From Alphaproteobacteria bacterium UBA6347 (lineage in GTDB: Bacteria > Pseudomonadota > Alphaproteobacteria > CAAGCB01 > CAG-977): a DNA stretch of 41,876 bases. Both the position numbers and the translations under genes were made by a program. The stretch lies in assembly GCA_002440235.1 (NCBI GenBank), contig DJRZ01000056.1, forward strand, positions 1-41,876, in the 5' to 3' direction. The notes under the pieces are model-generated. The model ran no database searches. It was not told where the DNA came from and saw only the letters and a program-made list of their open reading frames with translations. Of the stretch, positions 25,115-33,328 are shown piece by piece (position 1 is the first letter of the stretch; the number at the start of each line of letters is the position of its first letter).

Positions 25115-25960
25115 TTACTTCACATGCTTGAATTTCAAGACTTTTTTTGGTCCCATTACCGAATCGTAAGAATATGTTCCGATGTATTCAAACAGCCCTA
25201 AAATTTCTTCATCGTCGACAACATCGTTGTCGTCTTTGTTTTTCACGATAAAATACGGACCTTCTTGACCTCGCCAGCCATTAGTTGTGTATGCGAGAAA
25301 ACCTTCACTGACTGTTTGAGAAATTTTAAAGTTTTTTATAAACAGGCAGTTTTTCTTTTTTTCGGTGACGTCATAATATAACTTTCCTATGTCGCTATCT
25401 CCAGCTTTATACGGATCACAAAGCGGTTTTCCGTATTTTGTCAAAATCTTGTTATTTTTTCCGGCGGCTTCTTTTTCCGCCGCGCGTTTTTCCGCGGCGG
25501 CTTTGGCGGCTTCCGCCTCTTTCGCTTTGCGTTTTTGTTCGGCTATCGCCGCCGCTTTCTTTTGCGCCGCTATTTTTTCGGCTTCTTTTTGTTTTTTGTA
25601 TGTTTTTTCATCTATCGTGCATTTATTCATTGTTGAAAGAGGCATTGTTAAACGATCAACTTCTCCCCTTAAAACTCTTTTCTTATTGTCCTTTGATTTT
25701 GCGATGACATTATATTTATCATCTTTATTAAATTTTGCCACACCAACCCAAGGTGTGACCAGTACGCTTTTTTCTGTCCACCACCATATAGCAGACTCTA
25801 CAACATCTTTACATTTTTTGTCAAAATTGGAATCAAACGTGTTATTCGGCAACATGTTTGTAACCGAAAAATACCGCGTTTCATACGGTTCCGGCAGTGA
25901 AGTGTACGAAGAACAACCGGTTGTCAGCACCAGCAAGGCGGGTAAAATAATTTTTTTCAT
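25115..25960 (-). CDS. Lipoprotein with Ala/Lys/Glu-rich coiled coil
   Basis: 281 aa. The lipobox is LVLTTGCSS (Cys16), and the family is not recognised. Residues about 20-120 form a globular N-terminal part with YFSVTNMLPNNTFDSNF and VESAIWWWTEKSVLVTPW. Residues about 125-170 are an Ala/Lys/Glu-rich helix (KEAEKIAAQKKAAAIAEQ and following) that should be a long single helix or coiled coil. A C-terminal beta-rich domain follows (GFLAYTTNGWRGQEGPYFIVKN). The DNA is AT-richer than the core genes, except the helix-coding stretch. The ribosome site AAGGAGAA precedes the start, 12 bp after the 48-aa gene. Confidence 0.65.
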   Translation of the reverse strand: MKKIILPALLVLTTGCSSYTSLPEPYETRYFSVTNMLPNNTFDSNFDKKCKDVVESAIWWWTEKSVLVTPWVGVAKFNKDDKYNVIAKSKDNKKRVLRGEVDRLTMPLSTMNKCTIDEKTYKKQKEAEKIAAQKKAAAIAEQKRKAKEAEAAKAAAEKRAAEKEAAGKNNKILTKYGKPLCDPYKAGDSDIGKLYYDVTEKKKNCLFIKNFKISQTVSEGFLAYTTNGWRGQEGPYFIVKNKDDNDVVDDEEILGLFEYIGTYSYDSVMGPKKVLKFKHVK

Positions 25961-25972
25961 TTCGCATTCTCC

Positions 25973-26119
25973 TTATTTTTTCAGCACTTCGATCCGTTTT
26001 TTAACGCCGTCTTTGCCCAATTCGTCCAAATCGTAACCCGATACAACCGTCATGGGGTTTTCTTCGCCGCCGGCGTTCATGGTGTAAATCTGATGGCGCG
26101 TTTCAATTTTGATTTTCAT
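25973..26119 (-). CDS. Small hypothetical protein, 48 aa, first gene of the accessory operon
   Basis: A short frame, ATG at 26119 to TAA at 25975-25973, preceded by GGGAG at the right spacing. It encodes MKIKIETRHQIYTMN..., a 48-aa charged soluble peptide ending RIEVLKK, with no signal peptide or membrane segment. The good ribosome site, the tight 12-bp gap to the lipoprotein gene and a strong promoter just upstream support a real gene. Function unknown. Residues TMNAGGEENPMTVVSGYDLDELGKDG suggest a small beta-type fold. Confidence 0.65.
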   Translation of the reverse strand: MKIKIETRHQIYTMNAGGEENPMTVVSGYDLDELGKDGVKKRIEVLKK

Positions 26120-26151
26120 GTTTTTCTCCCTAAAAACATCGGATAAAACAC

Positions 26152-26191
26152 ATTATAATATGTATATCCATTTTGTAAATATAAAATTACA
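26152..26191 (-). promoter_or_regulatory. Promoter of the accessory operon with overlapping operator-like repeat
   Basis: On the minus strand TTTACA (-35, 26179-26174) and TATAAT (-10, 26157-26152) are 16 bp apart, a strong sigma-70-type promoter for the 48-aa gene and its operon. An inverted repeat TGTAA-N8-TTACA (26174-26191) overlaps the -35 box, the right place for repression by the divergent XRE protein. Confidence 0.65.
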
Positions 26192-26195
26192 CATT

Positions 26196-26225
26196 TTAAC
26201 AGGGTGTTTGAATCCACATTAAAAT
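26196..26225 (+). promoter_or_regulatory. Candidate promoter of the XRE regulator gene
   Basis: TTAACA (26196-26201) and TAAAAT (26220-26225) with 18-bp spacing precede the XRE gene. Transcription would start very near the ATG at 26240, giving a short leader. It is a few bases from the TGTAA-N8-TTACA repeat, so autoregulation is possible. Confidence 0.45.
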
Positions 26226-26239
26226 AGGAAACTACACCT

Positions 26240-26584
26240 ATGGACAAACAGGAAACTTTAAAATCCATCGGTCGAAAAATCGCCCTGTTCAGAAAGTTGA
26301 AAGGGTTGAACCAGTTTGATTTGGCGTCCGAATCGGGCAAAATGATCAACACGATTTCAAATATCGAACGCGGCATCGCTGATCCGCGGCTGTCCACGCT
26401 GTTGGCGATTATGGACGTGCTGGATATTTCGTTCGCGGATTTGACGGCGGAACGCGAATACGACAAAGCGCTGAATCTGCCGCTGATTCACATTATCGAC
26501 CGTCTGCGCGACTGCGACGAAAAAACGCTGACTTTGATTGCCAAACAAATCGATATTTCTTTGGCGTTGGCGCGTTTAAACTGA
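26240..26584 (+). CDS. XRE-family HTH transcriptional regulator
   Basis: 114 aa. An N-terminal Cro/C1-type HTH covers about residues 9-65: IGRKIALFRKLKGLNQFDLASESGKMINTISNIERGIADPRLSTLLAIMDVLDIS. A helical C-terminal tail follows (LPLIHIIDRLRDCDEKTLTLIAKQIDISLALARL), probably for dimerisation. It is divergent from the four-gene accessory operon across 120 bp carrying an inverted repeat over that operon's -35 box, so it most likely controls it. This layout is common for immunity or stress modules, but the target genes here are uncharacterised. Confidence 0.88.
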   Translation: MDKQETLKSIGRKIALFRKLKGLNQFDLASESGKMINTISNIERGIADPRLSTLLAIMDVLDISFADLTAEREYDKALNLPLIHIIDRLRDCDEKTLTLIAKQIDISLALARLN

Positions 26585-26640
26585 TTATGCGAAACCGCCC
26601 CGGCATAACCGTTTGAGCTGGATTATGCGGCGGATTCACT

Positions 26641-27003
26641 TGGATTGCCGCACCCGCTACGCGGGTTCGCAATTTAGATAGGATAAAAGCACAACTGTGA
26701 GCTCCGACAGGGGCGCGGCAGTCCACTGGTGGCGTCGGCGATACAAATAAAATCGCAACTGCGAGTGGAACGAAGCAGTCCATTGACGGCATCAGCGGGC
26801 TGGGAATTGACAGTCGGGGCTGAATATTCGCAGTTAGCTCACTGTGGATTGCTTCAGCCCTACGGGCTTCGCAATTTCGATGAATATTCTATCGCCAAAC
26901 AAATCCGAAACTGCGAGGAGGGCGAACAGCCCGACGCGGCAGTCCACTGGTAGCGTCGGCGATGCGAATAAAATCGAAACTGCGAGTGGAACGAAGCAGT
27001 CTA
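26641..27003. repeat. Cluster of dispersed palindromic repeat units
   Basis: The roughly 620 bp between the XRE gene and lysR hold no credible gene. Instead there are six related units, about 33-43 bp, each of the form GGAxTGC...hairpin...GCAxTT: plus strand at 26641-26675 and 26845-26878; minus strand at 26726-26691, 26783-26752, 26946-26904 and 27004-26972. A composite of two units plus spacer (26715-26782) recurs almost identically at 26936-27003. They look like a small interspersed repeat family, similar in style to palindromic elements of host-associated Alphaproteobacteria. The terminal part (27005-27130) is AT-rich with nothing obvious. Confidence 0.7.
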
Positions 27004-27124
27004 TAAAACCATACACCGTTTGAACGGACGCGCCAGCGTTTTTTTATAAAAAGTCCGTTATTTTTATCAATAAAACACGCTATAATTGATATGTTTATTT
27101 CAATTTTCCGAAACGCGTTTATTT

Positions 27125-27159
27125 TCAGAAAAACAGGCGGGAGTTTTTTCCGCCCGTTT
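27125..27159 (-). terminator. Intrinsic terminator after lysR
   Basis: On the minus strand AAACGGGCGG / CCGCCTGTTT (10 bp with one G-T pair) is followed by a T-run. It lies about 50 bp past the LysR stop codon. Confidence 0.75.
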
Positions 27160-27207
27160 CAGACGATTTTTCCCCGAAATCGCATTCCGTCGCGTTCCGC
27201 GTCTAAA

Positions 27208-28107
27208 TCAAAAAAAATCGAAATCGTCGATAAAACCGGAATCAGACAAACGGCGCAGATGATTCATCAACGCTTGGATTTTCGGCGTTTTTTCAACGGC
27301 GGAATTGGCTATGCCGAAAAACGTCCGCGTCATTTCAAAACCGCCGCAATCCAGCTGAACCAGATTCGGCACTTCGCGCGCCAGCCAATCGTGCAGAATG
27401 GAAACGCCGTCGCCCGATTGAACCAGTTTGAAAACGACGACTTCGGAATCCGACGTCGTATTCATATGCTTCGCCTTTTTCAAAACAAAGCCGTTCGTGT
27501 CGACGTTCAGCAGGGACTGATGCATGCACAAATCGAAATTTTCCAACAAATCGGACAAACTTTCGGGCGTTCCGCGCCGTTCCAAATACGATTGCGACGC
27601 GTACAAATGCATTCGGCTGTCCGTTTTAAACAGGATCTTTCCCGTAATCGACGGCGGAACGTCGGCAACGACCGCCAAATCGTAATCGGACGGGTTCAAC
27701 CGTTTGTCCGTCAAAAGATCCAGCCTGATTTTCAAATGCAGCGCGTAAAACAGCGACAATTCCTTTAACAGCCGGTTTCCCAAAAATCCGTCGTCGACAA
27801 AAACGGTGACGTATCCCGTCAAATCTTCCGCGGAAGCGAACGCCGCCGTGATTTTATCCAGACTTTTGGCGATGTTGTCGATGTCGGCGTACAGCAGACG
27901 GGCGGTGTTGGTCGGTTCGACGCCTTTGGAGGAACGGTTCAGCAAAGGGGTGTTCAGTTCGGATTCCAGATCGGAAATGATTTTCGACAAATTCGACTGT
28001 TTGATGCCGTTTCGGCGCGCCGCCCCCTGAATCTGACCCGCGTCGATCACTTCTTTCAGCGCCAGCAGTTCCCTTAAAAAAGACAAATTCGCTTTAAATG
28101 TCGTCAT
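27208..28107 (-). CDS. LysR-family transcriptional regulator
   Basis: 299 aa. The N-terminal winged HTH covers about residues 8-70: FLRELLALKEVIDAGQIQGAARRNGIKQSNLSKIISDLESELNTPLLNRSSKGVEPT. This matches the LysR pattern of HTH plus linker helix. A periplasmic-binding-protein-like effector domain follows (LTGYVTVFVDDGFLGNRLL, YDLAVVADVPPSITGKILF, SGDGVSILHDWLAREV). The inducer cannot be inferred. Its 238-bp upstream gap shows only promoter-like AT-rich DNA and a small inverted repeat CGAATC/GATTCG at about 28204-28222. A GGGGGA ribosome site precedes the start. LysR regulators often control a divergent neighbour, here the solo LuxR gene. Confidence 0.92.
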   Translation of the reverse strand: MTTFKANLSFLRELLALKEVIDAGQIQGAARRNGIKQSNLSKIISDLESELNTPLLNRSSKGVEPTNTARLLYADIDNIAKSLDKITAAFASAEDLTGYVTVFVDDGFLGNRLLKELSLFYALHLKIRLDLLTDKRLNPSDYDLAVVADVPPSITGKILFKTDSRMHLYASQSYLERRGTPESLSDLLENFDLCMHQSLLNVDTNGFVLKKAKHMNTTSDSEVVVFKLVQSGDGVSILHDWLAREVPNLVQLDCGGFEMTRTFFGIANSAVEKTPKIQALMNHLRRLSDSGFIDDFDFF

Positions 28108-28345
28108 TGATTATATATCCCCCATATAAAAACGGGTCGTTTTCAAACTGACGCGTATCAAATATGATTATCTTATGGTGTTTCAATTCAAGGCTGTTGT
28201 CAATCGAATCATAAAAAGATTCGCCGTCCGTTGCAAAAATTACGCATCGTATTGAACACTTTCCACGCCGCCCGACGCTTTACACGCAAAGACATCTCAA
28301 TCAAAAGTATTAATTCGCGGGCGCATGACTGAAAGGAACAAAACA

Positions 28346-28543
28346 ATGACGCATCATCTGACCCCAAAACAAATCGAAGTCATGCGCTGTCTGGCGCAAG
28401 GCATGCCGAACAAGCTGATCGCCTACAAAATGGGCATCAGCACGTCGACCGTCAAAGTCCACCTGAACCGCATTTACACGCGCCTGAACATCACCAACCG
28501 TCTGCAGGCGCTGCTGTGGCTGACCGAACACGGCATATTCTGA
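28346..28543 (+). CDS. Stand-alone LuxR-type HTH protein
   Basis: 65 aa, a GerE/LuxR DNA-binding domain and almost nothing else: LTPKQIEVMRCLAQGMPNKLIAYKMGISTSTVKVHLNRIYTRLNITNRLQALLWL. This is the full four-helix domain with the recognition helix TSTVKVHLNRIYTRL. There is no receiver or autoinducer domain. I chose ATG 28346 (AAAGGAAC upstream) over ATG 28325. It could be a minimal regulator like GerE or a remnant of a larger response regulator. The neighbours (LysR on one side, WYL on the other) suggest a regulatory cluster. Confidence 0.85.
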   Translation: MTHHLTPKQIEVMRCLAQGMPNKLIAYKMGISTSTVKVHLNRIYTRLNITNRLQALLWLTEHGIF

Positions 28544-28629
28544 CGCGTTCCGGCAAGCCGGATATGGACAATCCGATCATTTTCATTCTATTCTGAAAAC
28601 AAACGGAAACAGATTGAAAAGGTTGCTCC

Positions 28630-29583
28630 ATGCCGTATGAAAAAACTTACGACCTCCTCGATTTGGCGATTAAAATGCAGTCCTGCCGCGAAGGCGTTTC
28701 GTTAAACGACATTTGCGCCGATTTTCACGTGTCCAGACGGACGGCGGAACGCATGCGCGACATGATCAGGGGCAAATTTCCGCAAACCGAAATAATTATC
28801 GGCGAAAACGGCGTCAAACGCTGGTTTATTCCCCAAGGGACTTTGCGCGATTTCATTCAATTTTCCGCGGAAGAGGTTTCCCTGCTGGAAAACGCAAAGG
28901 AATTGTTCCGCCAAAACAACATGATGGAAAAGCTGAATATTCTGGAACGGTTGACCGATAAAATCAAAGCGAACATCAAATCAAACGTCATGCGCCGTCT
29001 GGAACCCGACGTCGACGCCCTGATGGAGGCGGAAGGCTACGTCTGCCGCCCCGGTCCGAAACCGAACGTCGACACGAAAAACACGTCCGCCGTTCGCGAC
29101 GCCATTCTGGGGTGTCATAAAATCCGCGTCGAATACCGGAAAAAATCCAAAGAAATCAAAGAATACGTCCTTGAACCGCTGGGATTTCTGTACGGCGAAC
29201 GCAACCATTACCTGATTGCGAAACACGACGGAAGCGCGCCGCGCTGTTTTATCGTGAACGGCATCAAATCCGTCGAAATCCTGCCCGAAAGCTTTACCGC
29301 GGATCAAAATTTCAATTTAAAAAATTTTGCCGAAGAATCGTTCGGCGCTTTTCACGAAGAACCGTTCGACGTCGAATGGCTGTTCGATCCCGCCGTCGCG
29401 GACGAAGCGGAACAATACGTTTTCCACCCGAATCAAACGCTGCGCAGAAACCCCGACGGGTCGCTGACCGTCAAGTTTCGCGCGGGAGGACGGCTGGAAA
29501 TGGATTGGCATCTGTACACTTGGGGAAAACACGTCAAAGTCGTCAAACCGGAAAACTGGCGCGAATTTTTAAATCAAAGATGA
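28630..29583 (+). CDS. WYL-domain transcriptional regulator
   Basis: 317 aa. The N-terminal winged HTH covers about residues 1-70 ([40 protein letters not shown]). The WYL domain covers about 155-225: [48 protein letters not shown], with YLIA in place of the name-giving WYL. A C-terminal WCX-type domain follows ([57 protein letters not shown]). WYL proteins sense ligands, often nucleotides or DNA-damage products, and commonly repress defence loci. No defence gene lies directly beside it; the nearest candidate modification gene is at the far right end. Confidence 0.9.
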   Translation: MPYEKTYDLLDLAIKMQSCREGVSLNDICADFHVSRRTAERMRDMIRGKFPQTEIIIGENGVKRWFIPQGTLRDFIQFSAEEVSLLENAKELFRQNNMMEKLNILERLTDKIKANIKSNVMRRLEPDVDALMEAEGYVCRPGPKPNVDTKNTSAVRDAILGCHKIRVEYRKKSKEIKEYVLEPLGFLYGERNHYLIAKHDGSAPRCFIVNGIKSVEILPESFTADQNFNLKNFAEESFGAFHEEPFDVEWLFDPAVADEAEQYVFHPNQTLRRNPDGSLTVKFRAGGRLEMDWHLYTWGKHVKVVKPENWREFLNQR

Positions 29584-29622
29584 CAAAAAAAATCCCCCTC
29601 GGTCGAAAACGAAGGGGGATCT
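29584..29622 (-). terminator. Terminator of rho
   Basis: An 8-bp stem ATCCCCCT / AGGGGGAT with further inner pairing, followed on the minus strand by eight T's just after the rho stop. It is weaker on the plus strand but may also stop WYL transcripts. Confidence 0.85.
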
Positions 29623-29641
29623 TTGTTCAAAAGCCGGAGCG

Positions 29642-30895
29642 TCAGGAGTTCATCGCTTCGAAAAAGTCGCGGTTGTTTTTGGACTGTTTCAGCTTTTCCA
29701 TCAAAAACTCCATCGCGTCGGCGGGACCCATCGGCATCAGCACGCGGCGCAAAACCCACATTTTCGACAGCATGTCCTTGCCGACCAGCAATTCCTCTTT
29801 GCGGGTGCCGGACTTGGTGATGTCGATCGCGGGGAAAATGCGTTTGTCGGACACTTTGCGGTCCAAAATGATTTCGGAGTTGCCCGTTCCCTTGAATTCT
29901 TCGAAAATGACTTCGTCCATGCGCGATCCCGTGTCGATCAGGGCGGTGGCGATGATCGTCAGGGAACCGCCCTCTTCGATGTTGCGCGCCGCGCCGAAAA
30001 AGCGTTTGGGTTTCTGCAGGGCGTTGGCGTCCACGCCGCCCGTCAAAACCTTGCCGGAGCTGGGAACGACCGTGTTGTACGCGCGCGCCAGACGCGTGAT
30101 GGAATCCAGCAGAATGACGACGTCGCGTTTGTGTTCGACCAGACGTTTTGCCTTTTCGATAACCATTTCGGCGACCTGAACGTGACGCGCCGCCGGTTCG
30201 TCAAAGGTGGAGCTGATGACTTCGCCCTTGATCGTGCGGCTCATTTCCGTGACTTCTTCGGGGCGTTCGTCGATCAGCAGGACGATCAGATAGATTTCGG
30301 GGTTATTTTGCGTGATCGCGTGGGCGATGTTTTGCAGCATCACCGTTTTGCCCGTGCGCGGCGGCGCGACGATCATGCCGCGCTGACCCTTGCCCTGCGG
30401 ACAAATCAAGTCGATAATTCTGGACGTCATGTTTTTATTGTCCAGATCGTTTTCCATTTTGATCTTTTCCGTCGGGTGCAGCGGCGTCAGGTTGTCGAAA
30501 TTGATTCTGTACCGCACGTTTTCGGGATCGGTGAAATTGATTTTCAGCACTTTGGACAGCGCGAAATATCTTTCGCCGTCCTTCGGCGCGCGCAGTTCGC
30601 CTTCGACCGTGTCGCCGGTTCTCAGCCCGAATTTGCGCACCTGCGACGTGGAAACGTAAATGTCGTCCGGTCCCGCCAGATAGTTGGATTCGGGGGAACG
30701 CAAAAATCCGAACCCGTCCTGCAAAACCTCTATGACGCCTTCGTCGACCAAAACCTCGTCATTGGTGGACAGCTGTTTTAAAATGGCGAACGTCAGATCC
30801 TGCGTGCGCAACATGGACGCGTTTTCGACGCCCAATTCCTCCGCCATGCTCAGCAATTCGGCGGGCGATTTCTTTTTCAGTTCCTTTAAATGCAT
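29642..30895 (-). CDS. rho: Transcription termination factor Rho
   Basis: 417 aa, a hexameric RNA-dependent ATPase/helicase that ends transcription at unstructured C-rich RNA. The N-terminal helical domain ([20 protein letters not shown]) is followed by the RNA-binding cold-shock fold ([43 protein letters not shown]). Walker A is [16 protein letters not shown], and Q-loop and R-loop regions follow ([43 protein letters not shown]). The leader has a small GGGC/GCCC hairpin (about 30925-30940) that might take part in autoregulation. The gene lies directly beside the candidate oriC, as in other Alphaproteobacteria. Confidence 0.99.
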   Translation of the reverse strand: MHLKELKKKSPAELLSMAEELGVENASMLRTQDLTFAILKQLSTNDEVLVDEGVIEVLQDGFGFLRSPESNYLAGPDDIYVSTSQVRKFGLRTGDTVEGELRAPKDGERYFALSKVLKINFTDPENVRYRINFDNLTPLHPTEKIKMENDLDNKNMTSRIIDLICPQGKGQRGMIVAPPRTGKTVMLQNIAHAITQNNPEIYLIVLLIDERPEEVTEMSRTIKGEVISSTFDEPAARHVQVAEMVIEKAKRLVEHKRDVVILLDSITRLARAYNTVVPSSGKVLTGGVDANALQKPKRFFGAARNIEEGGSLTIIATALIDTGSRMDEVIFEEFKGTGNSEIILDRKVSDKRIFPAIDITKSGTRKEELLVGKDMLSKMWVLRRVLMPMGPADAMEFLMEKLKQSKNNRDFFEAMNS

Positions 30896-30997
30896 GAAAG
30901 CTCTATATCTTTAACAAGGGGAAAACGGGCTGAACCGCCCGGAGAAGAGAGCTTCTTTTTAGCCGTTTCGCACAGGCGGGTCAAGCGGAAAAAATTC

Positions 30998-31320
30998 CCT
31001 TCATAAATATAAAATTAAAAAAGGTTTTTGATGTTTGTTGTCCCCTGTGGATAAGTCTGACGCAATTTTATCCACAGATTATGCACAGAAAATCAAACAC
31101 GTTTTCAACGACTTTCGCCCGTTTTTCAAAAAAAGGCGACTCGTCGGACGAAAACGAGTCGCTTTCCGGCGCGGCGGCGGTTTCGGAAAAGTTATCCCTT
31201 TTAACCGGTCGGCGGGGAAAAAAATTGCGCACACCTGCATAAAAAGCGGGACAAAACGGAACAAAAAGGATAAAACCGTAAAAGCAACGCTGTTATCAGA
31301 CTTATGCACAGGAGTTTCGA
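30998..31320. other. oriC: Candidate chromosomal replication origin (oriC)
   Basis: The 428-bp gap between divergent rho and maf holds two perfect DnaA boxes in opposite orientation (TGTGGATAA at 31046-31054, TTATCCACA at 31068-31076). Two near-boxes TTATGCACA lie at 31079-31087 and 31302-31310. An AT-rich stretch at about 30998-31032 (ATAAATATAAAATTAAAAAAGG) is suited to strand opening. rho on one side and maf-aroE-coaE-dnaQ-secB on the other is the usual origin neighbourhood in Alphaproteobacteria. The last box sits directly upstream of the maf ribosome site. Confidence 0.85.
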
Positions 31321-31323
31321 AAA

Positions 31324-31914
31324 ATGTTGATATTGGCTTCCAAAAGCAAAAGCAGACAAGACCTCTTGGACGCGGCGGGGGTCGAATTCAAAAGCGTTTC
31401 CGCCGGAATCGACGAAGACGCCGTTAAACGCGAAATGCGCGAACAGGGGCAGGACAGCCGGCAGACCAGTCTGCAGCTGGCGACGCGAAAGGCGATGACC
31501 GTTTCCGAAAAATATCCGAACGCTTTTGTCATCGGCGCCGATCAGATTCTGGATTTGAACGGCGAATGGTTTTCCAAACCCGCCGATTTGAACATTGCGC
31601 ACAAGCATTTGAAAAAACTGCGCAACAAATCGCATCTGCTGGTCAACGGCACCGCGGTCGTCAAAGGCGGGCGGCTGGTCTGGTTCGACAATTCCGTCGT
31701 CAAAGTCACCATGCGCGATTTTTCGGACAACTTTTTGGACGACTATCTGGCGGAGGCGGGCGACGACGTCTGCGATTCCGTCGGCGCGTATTACATGGAG
31801 GATTTGGGCGCGCAGCTGGTGGCGTCTTACGATGGCGACTATTTTTCCGTTCTGGGATTGCCGCTGCTGCCGTTGCTGGATTGCCTGCGCACCTGCGGGG
31901 AATTGAAAAAATGA
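31324..31914 (+). CDS. maf: Maf-family nucleotide pyrophosphatase
   Basis: 196 aa. Maf proteins hydrolyse nucleoside triphosphates, including modified ones, to monophosphates, and are linked to division arrest. Motifs: LILASKSKSRQDLLDAAGVEF (usual ASxSPRR, here lacking the Pro), GIDEDAVKREM, VIGADQILDL with the catalytic Asp, and CDSVGAYYMEDLGAQLV near the C-terminus (SxGxY). The form without the exact ASxSPRR motif is typical of the origin-proximal alphaproteobacterial Maf-like protein. An AGGAG ribosome site follows a DnaA box; its stop overlaps aroE as ATGA. Confidence 0.92.
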   Translation: MLILASKSKSRQDLLDAAGVEFKSVSAGIDEDAVKREMREQGQDSRQTSLQLATRKAMTVSEKYPNAFVIGADQILDLNGEWFSKPADLNIAHKHLKKLRNKSHLLVNGTAVVKGGRLVWFDNSVVKVTMRDFSDNFLDDYLAEAGDDVCDSVGAYYMEDLGAQLVASYDGDYFSVLGLPLLPLLDCLRTCGELKK

Positions 31915-32729
31915 TCCGCGCGGGCGTTGTCGGACACCCGGTCGGGCATTCGAAATCCCCTTTGATTCACAATTACTGGCTGGACAGGTACGGCGTCATG
32001 GCGCGGTACGACGCGTTTGATGTTTCGCCGGACGGTTTGGCTGAATTTGTCAAAACGGCGGCGGAAAAAGGGTTTGCCGGATTCAACGTCACCGTTCCGC
32101 ACAAGGTCGCCGTGATGGATTTGCTGGACGAGGTGTCCCCCGCGGCGCGAAGGGCGGGGGCGGTCAACACGGTCGTCGTTCGCGGCGACGGGACTTTGTT
32201 CGGGGACAACACGGACGGCGCCGGTTTTTTGCGAAATCTGGCGGACTGTCGGGCGGGATTCGACATTCGAAATGCTCCCGCCGCCGTTTTTGGAACGGGC
32301 GGCGCGGCGCGCGGAATATGCGCGGCGATGATTTCGGCGGGCGTTCCGGAAATCCGTTTGGTCGGCAGATCGCCGGACAAAGCGGAACGTCTGGCGCGAT
32401 CCGTCGGCGGAAATTTCAAGCTGTTCGACTGGTCCGACAGGCATTCCGCGCTGACCGGCGCCGGAGTGCTGGCGAACGCGACGACGCTGGGCATGAACGG
32501 GTTTGACGCGCTGGACATCGATCTTGACAATTTGCCGCAAAGCGCGGTCGTCGCGGATCTGGTGTACGCGCCCGTCGAAACGGAACTGCTGAAACGGGCG
32601 AAAAGCAAAGGATTGGCGACGGCTGACGGATTGGGCATGCTGTTGCGTCAGGCTTGTCCGGCTTTTCAGGCGTGGTTCGGCGCCGCGCCCGAAATCACCG
32701 ACGAACTGCGGAATCTGGTGGCGCGATGA
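31911..32729 (+). CDS. aroE: Shikimate dehydrogenase
   Basis: 272 aa. It reduces 3-dehydroshikimate to shikimate with NADPH in aromatic amino-acid synthesis. Motifs: GHPVGHSKSPLIHN (substrate Ser residues), GFNVTVPHKVAVMDL with the catalytic Lys, LFGDNTDGAGF with the catalytic Asp, AVFGTGGAARGICAAM (NADP-binding), and ANATTLGM then VADLVYAPVETELL. I set the start at 31911 on the ATGA overlap with maf. It is also linked to coaE by ATGA, so the maf-aroE-coaE run is translationally coupled. Confidence 0.96.
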   Translation: MIRAGVVGHPVGHSKSPLIHNYWLDRYGVMARYDAFDVSPDGLAEFVKTAAEKGFAGFNVTVPHKVAVMDLLDEVSPAARRAGAVNTVVVRGDGTLFGDNTDGAGFLRNLADCRAGFDIRNAPAAVFGTGGAARGICAAMISAGVPEIRLVGRSPDKAERLARSVGGNFKLFDWSDRHSALTGAGVLANATTLGMNGFDALDIDLDNLPQSAVVADLVYAPVETELLKRAKSKGLATADGLGMLLRQACPAFQAWFGAAPEITDELRNLVAR

Positions 32730-33328
32730 CGAAAAGCGTTGTCGTCGGGTTGACGGGGTGCATGGGCGCTGGCAAGTCGACCGCCGTCAAAATGATCCGG
32801 CAAATGGTCGTCCCCGTGTTTGACAGCGACGCCGCCGTGCATCGTCTGATGCGCGAAAATCGGAACATGATCGCCCTGTTCGCCCGCCGTTGTCCGCAAA
32901 GCGTCGTTCGAAACGAAATCGACCGCGGGGTTTTGTCGGCTTTGATCAACGAAAAAAAGCTGGACGTGCGCGAACTGGAAAGCATGATTTATCCGTTTTT
33001 GGAATCGGAACTGCGCGATTTTTTCGCGCGCCACCGTTTCGAACCCGTCGTCGTTCTGGACGTGCCGCTGTTGTTCGAAGCGGGGTGGGACGGGTTTTGC
33101 GACAAGGTCGTTGTCGTCACCGCGCCCGCGGACGTGCTGAAACAACGCGTTTTCGAACGCGCGGGCATGACGGAGGAAAAATACGCGGCTTTGACAAGCC
33201 GGCAGATGTCCGACGAACAAAAGCGCGAAAAAGCGGACTATGTGGTCGAAACGCGGTACGGAACGGAACCTGTCAGGGAAAAATTGGCTGAAATACTGGA
33301 AGAAATCAAATGCGCGAAGTCGTTTTAG
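32726..33328 (+). CDS. coaE: Dephospho-CoA kinase
   Basis: 200 aa. It phosphorylates the 3'-OH of dephospho-CoA, the last step of coenzyme A synthesis. The P-loop GLTGCMGAGKSTAVKM is followed by VPVFDSDAAVHRLM (substrate Asp), VVVLDVPLLFEAGWDGFCDKVVVV, and R-rich lid segments (RAGMTEEKYAALTSRQMSDEQKREKADYVV). The start at 32726 overlaps aroE's stop by ATGA; an upstream in-frame extension is a read-through of aroE sequence. The 3' end overlaps dnaQ by 19 bp. Confidence 0.96.
   Translation: MTKSVVVGLTGCMGAGKSTAVKMIRQMVVPVFDSDAAVHRLMRENRNMIALFARRCPQSVVRNEIDRGVLSALINEKKLDVRELESMIYPFLESELRDFFARHRFEPVVVLDVPLLFEAGWDGFCDKVVVVTAPADVLKQRVFERAGMTEEKYAALTSRQMSDEQKREKADYVVETRYGTEPVREKLAEILEEIKCAKSF

Noticed and set aside
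26493..26953. Short frames on both strands between XRE and lysR with repeated peptides such as DCFVPLAV
   Set aside because: They arise from the palindromic DNA repeats, lack ribosome sites and read on both strands alike.
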